Source of the DNA: Mytilinidion resinicola
Taxonomy: Eukaryota; Ascomycota; Dothideomycetes; Mytilinidiales; Mytilinidiaceae
DNA: 64,000 nt
Reading direction: 5' to 3'
Assembly (NCBI RefSeq): GCF_010093595.1
Contig: NW_022985445.1
Coordinates: 523,656-587,655, forward strand
The position numbers and the translations under genes were made by a program. Below are positions 19,175 to 27,333 of the stretch, piece after piece (within the stretch, counting starts at the first letter, position 1; each line of letters begins with the position of its first letter). A model generated the notes under the pieces. It had not been told where the DNA came from. It searched no databases and saw only the letters and a program-made list of their open reading frames with translations.

Positions 19175-20293
19175 ATGCCGTCCACCACTGATAGGGAGAC
19201 CACTACACACGACTTTATGGCAGACTATGAAGCCGTGGGGATTCTCGGGAGATGGACGAACGGCGTAGTAGCCCTATACCAACGGGAATCGGACCAAGAA
19301 AAAGACAGCACACACAAAATTGTGCTAAAGATCTCTAAGGACGCGGACAGCAGTGCCAACATAATCCACGAGGCTCAGATTATGCGTAAACTTGCTGGGG
19401 GCTGTCTCAACATCGTGCAGTTCCTAGGCGACGACTCTTTTAGCCCTCTTCGTCGGATCATATTCCTCGAATACTGCCTTCCAGGAGATTTGTACCAGTA
19501 CAAGCAGGAAATAGGCAAACATGGCATTATACCCGAAGTGTTTATTTGGAACGCTTTCATCCAAATTTCAGGGGCCTTGGACTACCTCCACAACGGGCCA
19601 GCTGTGCCAGAACGTCGGGACCAGAAACATTGGATTCCTATCGCCCACTGCGATATCAAACCAAAGAACATCCTGTTATGTCCTGGCCCCCATTCTGGCG
19701 CAGATCTCCCGGATAGATCGCCAATACTCAAGCTCGCTGACTTTTCGAGAGCAAGAGAAATCCCGGAGGGAGACACGACTGCAGTATGCGGGACCTGGCT
19801 GTATATACCTCCAGAGAAACCCAACATCACTCCGCGTGGCGACGTCTGGGTAATAGGCGGAATTGTCCACTGGCTCGCCCTGAACACGCCTCCGGTCGAC
19901 CACGAGGAGTACGTGAGAATCTATGAAAACCGAGAGAGTTACCGCGGAGACCCAGCTCGGATGTACGATAATGTTGCCCGTCGAGATTATCCGATCAACC
20001 TGTCTCGGAAAGGCTGGGTGCACAAATACAAGACCACCGGCTGGGTCGATGTCTTATACCAGCCTATCTGGTCGTACGCTTACAGCGGCGAACTCACCAA
20101 ATGGATGCAGCAGGCTTTGCAGCATGATCCTTCCGTTCGAATTATTGCGGCACGGCTCGTAGGGGGAGGAGAATCAACATGGGGTCATAGAAATCCGTAC
20201 ACTCGTTTACCGCTGCATGAGGAGCTTCATAGTATTTTAAGGATTCTAAATGAGAAAGAAATTCGGCGTCTTAGACAACTAGTAAACTTGTGA
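19175..20293 (+). CDS. Atypical Ser/Thr protein kinase (HCD/DFS), kinase B; C-terminus from an inserted element
   Basis: Paralogue of kinase A; 372 aa, single exon. The Gly-loop is degenerate (GILGRWTNGVVALY, about 22-35). Lys52 is in IVLKIS, Glu66 in IIHEAQIM, hinge FLEYCLPGDL. The catalytic loop AHCDIKPKNILL (157-168) keeps Asp160 and Asn165 with Cys for Arg. The Mg loop is ADFS (188-191). VCGTWLYIPPEKP and GDVWVIGGIVHWLAL follow. Kinase-like sequence stops near residue 337 (..GGGESTWGH). The last ~35 residues, about RNPYTRLPLHEELHS to the end, are encoded inside a MITE-like element starting at 20186. The native end has therefore been replaced. Whether it still folds or is expressed is unknown; it could be a recently truncated gene. 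Confidence 0.78.
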   Translation: MPSTTDRETTTHDFMADYEAVGILGRWTNGVVALYQRESDQEKDSTHKIVLKISKDADSSANIIHEAQIMRKLAGGCLNIVQFLGDDSFSPLRRIIFLEYCLPGDLYQYKQEIGKHGIIPEVFIWNAFIQISGALDYLHNGPAVPERRDQKHWIPIAHCDIKPKNILLCPGPHSGADLPDRSPILKLADFSRAREIPEGDTTAVCGTWLYIPPEKPNITPRGDVWVIGGIVHWLALNTPPVDHEEYVRIYENRESYRGDPARMYDNVARRDYPINLSRKGWVHKYKTTGWVDVLYQPIWSYAYSGELTKWMQQALQHDPSVRIIAARLVGGGESTWGHRNPYTRLPLHEELHSILRILNEKEIRRLRQLVNL

Positions 20294-20425
20294 GGCTACC
20301 TCAGACAGTGCCAACACGGTATACGCAGATTGGAAGTGTATCTGCTGCCTCTGGTTTCTATTAGTAGGTTAAAGCCCCACAGACAGTGGCAGGAAAGTGT
20401 ACGGATATCTATAGCAAGGCCCTGC
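20186..20425 (+). mobile_element. MITE-like element inserted at the 3' end of kinase B
   Basis: About 230-240 bp bounded by inverted ends CATAGAAATCCGTACACT (20186-20203) and AGTGTACGGATATCTATAG (20396-20414); similarity to the other copies continues to about 20425. It matches 18525-18957 in reverse orientation. It contains the kinase B stop codon at 20291-20293. No clear target-site duplication was seen. Confidence 0.75.
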
Positions 20426-21677
20426 ACATCTAGTAGAGGGTTGACGAGGAAATAAGGATTACCTAGAGCAGATGCAATTCGACTTCTTTTCCCGGTTATG
20501 GTATAATGGGATGCTCCGAGCGACAGAGACTCGGAAGTAATTGCAAACAAGGATTCAAAACGGAAAAATCAGATGTACCAGGTCCCTAGAACCCCTCCCA
20601 AACTACAGAGGTTACTTACAGTTATTAGTAGGCGAACACTCAAGCGCTAGTCATACGAACTCTACGAGGAAAACGGAAGGTTGTTCACAAAGGGTACGCA
20701 GGGGAGTCTATGTCGGACCTGGTCGGGTCGATGGTGGTGGTTCATAACCCTCCGTTGTGTAGGCTTGCGAAGTACGCTCTCGGGGTTTCGATTCGGGTTC
20801 TGCCTAGTTATTTGGAAGGTGGGCAGTGTAATTTCAATATATGTAGATCAAGTCGGAGTTCCTCAGTATGTGCATAGCAGCTGACATGCGGCTCGGAACA
20901 ATATCTCACCTGGGAACTCATTAGTTACAGAATATACCGTTAGCCATCAACACCGCCTTAGTTTTGCCTTTTCCTTGATTCGTGAAATCGAGAGCCCCCT
21001 TTCAGCTTACTTAGCACATGAGTATATTCGTTTCATGCTTTAGTCTGAAAACATAGGGGTTGATCTTGGTGGATATGGCCAGACACTTTCGAAAGTCTGG
21101 AGAGATGAGATACTGGTTGCCTTAGGACGGGCATTAAGGATGAGCTGTTATTAGAGTCCTTGGCGAAAGCTGTACAGTGCCTTATCGTAGGTTTATGCGC
21201 AACCTTCTACCGCTGGCTGAGTGCTCAACATCTTTTCAAGATGGAAGCTCTTCGTTTTGATTAATCGTTAAACTCTCTAGGCCACCTCAGGCGGTAGCGA
21301 GAAGAATGCATAAATTGGGGGTGTGACCTATTACTCTAGATTGCTATCAATGCGTTGAAGCACCAGAGGCAGTCGGAAGGAATTGTACGCATGTGTATGA
21401 CGAGGCACTGCAGATGGTCAGTTCAGACGCACAAGCTTCACCGACAGAAAGTACATTACCTGGTCAATGCTAGAAGTCACCACCCCAGCTTATCGCACAT
21501 CTCATCGAACGGCCTTCACAGCCTCAGATCCAACAATCAAAATTACCAGCCCAATTCAATGGCGTTTCATACCGCCATCTAGGAAACGGTTACACTTCGT
21601 CTATTCTATACAAACCCAGTCCTTCCGACCCCAGCCCATTTTACAGATACACACCCTTCACTCAGAAATTCACCACC
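20294..21677. other. AT-rich intergenic region with element relics
   Basis: 1.4 kb. It starts with the remainder of the MITE copy and holds a diverged copy at about 21171-21417. Short frames are on both strands and without motifs. No gene supported. Confidence 0.55.
21171..21417 (+). mobile_element. Diverged MITE-like copy
   Basis: About 247 bp with ends TACAGTGCCTTATCGTAGG and TATGACGAGGCACTGCAG, imperfect inverted repeats of each other. Internal landmarks GGCCACCTCAGGCGGT and CCAGAGGCAGTCGGAAGG align with the copy at 20186-20425. Divergence is high, so it is old. Confidence 0.5.
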
Positions 21678-22378
21678 TCACCGCACCGTCTTCTCCACAA
21701 ACTCTTTCTCCAACTTCCCAACCTCAGCCTTGAAAGCCGCCACCTCCTTCCAGCAATCCAGCGGCCGCCTGTCGTTCGCCCGCAGACACGTGACAACGTC
21801 GTCCTTCGCCTTCGACACGGCCGTATCCACCTCGTCCAGCTTTTTCCGCGACTCCAGCTTCTTCTTCAGCTCCGCAATCTCCTTGGACACGCTATTCCGG
21901 CTCATCTCCTGCTGGCGCTGCTTCTCAGCCAGCGTTGCGGAGCTGCTCAGGGTATCGCCAATCTTCTCGACGAGGGAGGGTTCCGCGGGCGTAGAGGTTT
22001 CGTCCGACAGCGACTCGGAGAGCTGGGCTAGCTTTGCGGATTCTTGCGCTTGGAGCTTTTCGAGCTCGGAGGTGACGCGGGATTGGATCTGGAGCTCGAG
22101 GGTCTTGGAGCGCGTGGAGTCGGACTAAAGGCGAGTCGTTAGACGGCATCTCGACACGCCAATTCGCTATCTGGATATTTCTGACCTGATTGCTGTTCTG
22201 CAGCGAGTCTACCAGCTCGTTCGAGAACCGGACGGGCGCGTCTCTGCGATACAAAGTCAGAACGAGGAGGATCTCGGGAGTGCTCCCCCAGCGGCCAATT
22301 GGCACGATGCGCGGCTACTCACGCAGCGAAAACATGCTGCGACTGCTCCGAGGTGGGTTTCGAGTTGCCATTCCCCAT
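21678..22378 (-). CDS. MIC19: MICOS complex subunit MIC19
   Basis: Peripheral inner-membrane subunit of the mitochondrial MICOS complex, needed for cristae junctions. Exons complement(21678..22124, 22186..22243, 22323..22378) give 186 aa, normal for fungal Mic19. The N-terminus MGNGNSKPTS has a Gly2 myristoylation-type context, followed by APVRFSNELVDSLQNSNQ, the family signature. The middle (about 40-150) is coiled coil rich in Glu/Lys/Gln. The C-terminus has the CHCH-like pair CLRANDRRPLDC (two Cys ten residues apart), then WKEVAAFKAEVGKLEKEF. All phases agree; the small middle exon is 58 nt. Divergent from the acetyltransferase gene with 191 bp between start codons. Confidence 0.92.
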
Positions 22379-22569
22379 TCTGGCGTCGTGGGTGCTGGGC
22401 GGATGATGAATTGGGGGAGACACTGGCAGACCTGACGTTGGCCTTGAATGCTGGCTCCGGCCTTGGCACGACAAATTGCCGCTAACACAGACACGCGCCA
22501 GGGAACTCAACACCACGCTGCTATCACCACTTCCACACTCGTTCCTCCACGGGCGTCGCACCCCCAGCC
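22379..22569. promoter_or_regulatory. Compact bidirectional promoter, MIC19 / acetyltransferase
   Basis: 191 bp between the two divergent start codons; both 5' UTRs and promoters must overlap here. No specific site assigned. Confidence 0.55.
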
Positions 22570-23457
22570 ATGCCGGAAACTCTACTGACGGCATGGCTGC
22601 GCAAGCCCACCGTCGTCGCCGCCTCCACCTCGCTTCCGCAACCTCCGCAGAAATCCTACGCCACGGCCGCCGCACCCGAGCTCCCACTCATCAAACGCGA
22701 CAAAACCTCCTCCTACACGCCCGCGGCCCTCCCGCTCGCCCTCGCCTCCGAAGACGCCCCGCCCTCCGCGCCCCCAGCTCCCCCAGGAAAGCCCAACAAA
22801 CCCCCCTTCTCCGCCCTCCGCCCCCTCCCTCCCAACATCACCCTCGTCCCGCCCCACACCTCCCTCCTCCCCGCCTTCAAACTCCTCAACCAGTCCCTCT
22901 TCCCAATCCCCTACCCAGCCAGCTTCTACGCCGAAACCGCCGCTGACCCCGTCACGGCCTCCATCACGCTCTTCGCGCTATGGCACCGCGAGCCGCCCGC
23001 CTCGACCGAAGTCGCCGCGCTGCTCACGCGCGTCTCTGCGCCTCCTCCCGCTTCCAGCGCCTCCTCCGCCGTCGACCCCCCACCGCCGCCAACCCTCGTC
23101 GGCGCCGTCCGCTGCCGCCTCGTGCACCCGGGCGAGAAGAGCGCGGACGCCGTGCGGCTGGGGCCGGGCGACAAGCCGACGCTGTACGTGGCGACGCTGT
23201 GCGTGCTGCCGACGTACCGCGAGCACGGGTGCGCGTCGCATCTGGTGGCGCGGGTGGTGACCAAGGCGGCGCGCGAGCACGGCGTGGGCAGCGTGACGGC
23301 GCATGTGTGGGAGGCGAATGCCAAGGGGCGGGAGTGGTATAAGCGGCGCGGGTTTGTGGAGCAGGGGCTTGTCGAGGGGTATTATCGACGGCTGAGGCCG
23401 AGTGGGGCCGTGTTGGTGAAGAGGGTGGTTGGGGTGCAGGATTTGGTGGGGGTGTGA
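22570..23457 (+). CDS. GNAT N-acetyltransferase, NAA50-like
   Basis: Probable protein N-alpha-acetyltransferase; 295 aa, single exon, in a very GC-rich stretch. The N-terminal ~105 residues are a Pro/Ala/Ser-rich extension (METLL-like MPETLLTAWLRKP, then PPSAPPAPPGKPNKPPFS). The GNAT fold starts at ITLVPPHTSLLPAFKLLNQS, with FPIPYPASFYAE corresponding to the FPVxYxxxFY peptide-binding loop of NAA50. Core strand: TLYVATLCVLPTYREHGCAS, with a variant acetyl-CoA loop (REHGCA for RxxGxG/A). WEANAKGREWYKRRGF and YYRRLRPSGAVLVKRVV match the NAA50 end. A low-complexity insert (PPPASSASSAVDPPPPP) interrupts strands 3-4. Assignment to NAA50 rather than another GNAT rests on the FPxxY and YY(R/K)R motifs. 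Confidence 0.75.
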   Translation: MPETLLTAWLRKPTVVAASTSLPQPPQKSYATAAAPELPLIKRDKTSSYTPAALPLALASEDAPPSAPPAPPGKPNKPPFSALRPLPPNITLVPPHTSLLPAFKLLNQSLFPIPYPASFYAETAADPVTASITLFALWHREPPASTEVAALLTRVSAPPPASSASSAVDPPPPPTLVGAVRCRLVHPGEKSADAVRLGPGDKPTLYVATLCVLPTYREHGCASHLVARVVTKAAREHGVGSVTAHVWEANAKGREWYKRRGFVEQGLVEGYYRRLRPSGAVLVKRVVGVQDLVGV

Positions 23458-23951
23458 GAGGGGGGATAGCATGGGGATGAGAAGATGGGAGGGGGTTGGG
23501 GAGGGGAGTAGGAAATATACCCGGCTTTTTGAGGGTGAGTGTATGAGCTGTGAGCTATGAGGATGAGTTCGACGATCTTACGGACTGTTCGAAAAGGCTA
23601 GATCATGATTCCTCAGAATGCATCGAAGGACATCAGACAGCGGCAAACCAGTGTACACAAATCCTACCCCTGAAAAGAACCCGAATGATCAAAATTCAAG
23701 GTAGTACACAAAAAAAAATTTCACTCTAGAGAAAATTGAAGTTTTGAAGAATGGAATGCAACAGTTCCAAAATCAATTATGTTCCAGAATGAGAATACCA
23801 TGATCCCACAGAATGCACAAGAAGTTTCAGAAACCTCTTCCCCCTCCTCTTCCCCCTCCTCTTTCCCCCCTTTCTAGCACATATATCAAACAGCAACAGC
23901 AGCCTCAACATCAACATCAAGATCAGCACCAACCCCCTAAACCGTCTCATA
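23458..23951. other. Convergent intergenic region with polypyrimidine tract
   Basis: About 490 bp. It holds CT-rich sequence around 23825-23875 and CAACA/CATCAA repeats to 23930. A pair of short similar motifs, CATGATTCCTCAGAATGC (near 23606) and CATGATCCCACAGAATGC (near 23800), is present. No gene. Confidence 0.5.
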
Positions 23952-25666
23952 CTACCCCAACTTCTCCGACTTCTCCACACTCCCCGCCACCAGCGCAATC
24001 AACGCCGCACCCACCCCACTCCCATCCTTCGCAATCCCAATCCGCACCCTCTTCTCCCCCTCGACCCCAATCTCGGGCACCTCCCGTAGCGCCTCACGGA
24101 TAAAACTCTCAAACTCGGGATAAAACTCAACCAAGCTCCCATCAACGCCAACATCAATAACATCCTCCTCCGCCACCTCGTCGACCGTGCCGCGCGCCGG
24201 CTCCAAGTTCTCCTTCGCCTCGGTCGTGTTAGTGCCAGAGGAAGTAGAAGTGCCCAACCGGCCGGTCTCGATCACAATCGCGGCAATGGCGACAGCCGCC
24301 AGGCGCGCAGCGCGCTTCCCGACGGCGTTGGCGATGAGCTTGACGGCCTCTGCGTCCTCGGCCGACACGGCGTTGATGCCGTAGTCCTTATCCAGCGTCT
24401 GGCGCGTGATGCGGAGGCCCGCGCTGCTGTCGCCGGCGCAGATGCTCAGGAAGCTGGTGTCGATGCCCCACTGCGTCCAGAGGGGCGACGACTCGGCGAT
24501 CTGCGTCGTCGAGTGCACGTCGTTGGTGGCCGAGTTGTCGTCGCGGAAGAGGGTGATGCTGGGGTCGTTGAGGAGGCCGATGAGGGCGAGGCGCAGGATC
24601 TCGCCGAGGAACATGCCCGAGACGCGCTTCTCGAACATCTGGATGCCCGGGTTCACCGAGGCTTTGTCGAGGGCTGCGTCGTAGGGCGTGTTGGGGAGCG
24701 TGCGGAGGGAGTTGTCGAAGGAGCCCCATTCCGTGTTCACGATCATCTCGCCGGTTGACTTGTCGAATTCGCCGGCGTCTTTGTTGTTTAGGAGCTTGCT
24801 GACTTTGGAGAGCTTTTCCACATAGGCGCCGTTGGTTCCTGTGCCGAAGATGGCGCCGAGTAAAGTGCCAGTCTTGCCAGGAGAGGTGTATGACCGGGCC
24901 ATCAGTGTCCCAACAGTGTCGTTGACTAAGGCAGCCACTCGCACTGGAAGATGCAGCTCATCTATCTCAGCCTGTAGCAGGGCGCAGACGTCCTTGCCCA
25001 CTGCGTCTTGAATGTCGAATCCTTTTGTCCAGCGCATCAAGAGTCCCTTGTTGATCCCAATCTGGTGCACAGGAAAGCTGAACGTGAACCCCAGGTTGAA
25101 AATCTCCTCTTCTCTGAACCCCCCGGCATTTGAAACCGTTGCCCTACGCCGGAGAGTGCCAGCATAGTGATCCTTGTGGTGTGCCTTCAGGAATATCTCA
25201 ATCTGTTTGGCGAGGAAGGAGAAGAGCTCTTTGGAGGTTTGGGCTACCATCAGCTCACGAGGAATGGCCACTTTGCTTTGGGTGAGAGAAAAGGTAGTGT
25301 TGCCGTGCAATTGGATAGAGCAGACGCGGAAATTTGTGCCTCCCAGATCCACTGCCATGTATAGACCCTGAATTGTGTCAGTGCTGCCAATTGATTCCCA
25401 TGAGGGGTGTACGAGGTACCTTTTCTGTGCCATTGGGCACTGCTGTGACATATGTAGGGATCTGGCTTAATTCTGTGCCATCTTTCTGCAAGCCCTCGCC
25501 TACAATCCACCAACAATCAGCAAAGGTTCAATTGCAGCAATTGGGGCGCAGTGAAGGAGCAATTCTGACCCATTTCCCGTATGAACTCCTTGACCGCCGC
25601 TCGCACCCCCTCGGCGGGGAACTCAAACTCGGCGGCCACCCGCTGCGCCTGCTCTTCTAGAGCCAT
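23952..25666 (-). CDS. GLK1: Glucokinase / hexokinase
   Basis: Phosphorylates glucose to glucose-6-phosphate, the entry to glycolysis; cytosolic. Exons complement(23952..25367, 25420..25499, 25570..25666) give 530 aa. The start (MALEEQAQRVAAEFEF) is at 25666; the longer open frame upstream has no homology. Motifs in order: LYMAVDLGGTNFRVCSIQL (phosphate 1), LGFTFSFPV and RWTKGFDIQDAVGKDV (sugar binding), ALVNDTVGTLMARSY, LLGAIFGTGTNGAYVEKL (phosphate 2), NTEWGSFDN, and the adenosine loop IAKDGSGVGAALIALVA. The RWTKGFDI and VDVGVDGSLVEFYP-type sequences are closer to fungal glucokinases than to hexokinase A/B. An unusual ~27-residue Thr/Ser/Glu-rich insert (from TSTSSGTNTTEAK) lies before the DVGVDGSLVEFYPEF strand. 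Confidence 0.9.
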
Positions 25667-27333
25667 GCTGCGTTCGGTATTGGTATAGAAGGTGCCAGAA
25701 AACTGCAATTGCTGCTCAACTCTTGCGCAGACAGGTGGACTCGACGGGATGTGGGCGGAGGATAATGCAGGTGACGTCGCACGCGGCGGGGTTGCAGGCC
25801 AGAATTGCTTTTGGGGAGATGCGGCGAAGAACGACAAGACCTCGTACGGCAGACGTGGTGCGAACAGCTGGACGCCGAGTACAAGTAGAAGAAGAGCGGC
25901 GCTGAGCAGATGATGGGCAGCGGGTGAATCGCGGGGCCTCACGATGCGGGCGGGACGGGAGCGAGCGGAAGGCGAGGCTGAAGAGGAAGGAGTTCGAGAT
26001 TCAGGACCAGCCAGGCTAGACTCCCGCGAGCAGGCCCGCCAGCTGCCCGTGACGTTGGCGCTCAGGGTGATATCGTTGTGGGCTGCGACTCGAGCCCAAT
26101 TGCCATACGCTCTGGCGGGGTCGAATAGCGGGGTCGAAAGATGCGGCCTCTGACAGCGGTGAGCGGTTGGCGGGAGGACAGTAAGCGTGGGGAGCACAGC
26201 GTGGGCGCGGGCCAGGCGTCGGGCGTCAATTGTGTATATGGAGCAATCAATCTGGCGTCAAGTAAACACTGCGATGGATGGACGTTGCTGATCGTCGTGG
26301 AGGCGAGCGTCTGAGCGCGGTGCTGCTAGAACAACAACCACGATGCCAGCGACCTCAATATGTGCCTTCGTGTCCCGCACCATGCTCTTTTGCAACCCCT
26401 CCCCGCTTCCTGCTGACCTAGGTCCTACGTCGGCGGCTGAAACTATCCCTGATTCCGGTCTTTATCTGCCCTCATCCAAGCACTGCTAACACCATAGTGG
26501 AAAGGGTTATCGCGTGCCAACGCCTATATTTTACACTGGTACATCTCAAGTCATCCTCGAGTCACTCAACATGAATCAGATGTGAAAGTAGAACCGCCGC
26601 CTTTCATTCTCAACCAACTTATGTATGCTTTACTACAACCTTCCAATGCCACAGCCCACTGGCCGTACTGTTTTGCGTTCCCACCACACCTCATGCTTTT
26701 GTCTCCGCGACAAGAGAGTATAGATAGTACAAGACACTTGCTGGCCAGAACCAACACATGCCCAATGCCAGATGCGATGAAGCCTTAGACATGTGCTAGC
26801 AGAGAAAGAAGGAAATTGACACGCCCCAACCCCACTGGTAAGCCCATGCAACAGAATTAGCGGGTGCCAGCTGTTTCAACGCGACGTCGCCGCTTAACGT
26901 CTGTCCTATGTACGACATGATTAGACCTAAAGAAAAAAGAGAAAAGCTTTCCTTAGTAAGGAGCGTGTGTGTACGTGCAAGGTATCCTCCGGTCGCCGCC
27001 TCTATTTCCCATCATTAAAATCTGCCCGGAGCCCGCCAGCGCTCCCTGCAGCCTCGTAAAATGTCCTGCCAGCTGCCGCCGACAGGCAAAAAAAGAGATA
27101 AAAGGGGCCGATCCCCGTTTACGATAACCGTCAAGAAGAGAAGGAGTGGATACAATCGATGCCGTCAACAGCAATGTAGACCGGGCCGGAGACGCTGCCG
27201 TAGCTGCGCCCCGTCCCGAGTTTCGCTCCCGTATATGGTTGGTTTCGTCAATATCGCTCGAATGGAAACGGTGTGCATGCAAACTTCCAAAATACTCCAA
27301 GTCGAATGCCGCCAAGCAAAAATTATCCCTCTT
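25667..27333. other. Intergenic, no gene supported
   Basis: 1.67 kb upstream of glucokinase and downstream of the reductase-like gene. A long open frame on the minus strand (25670-26197) is an upstream extension of glucokinase exon 1 without domain support. Nothing else recognised. Confidence 0.55.

Noticed and set aside
25670..26197. N-terminal extension of glucokinase by an upstream in-frame Met
   Set aside because: The extra sequence has no homology and is of UTR-like composition; the Met at 25666 gives a normal glucokinase start.
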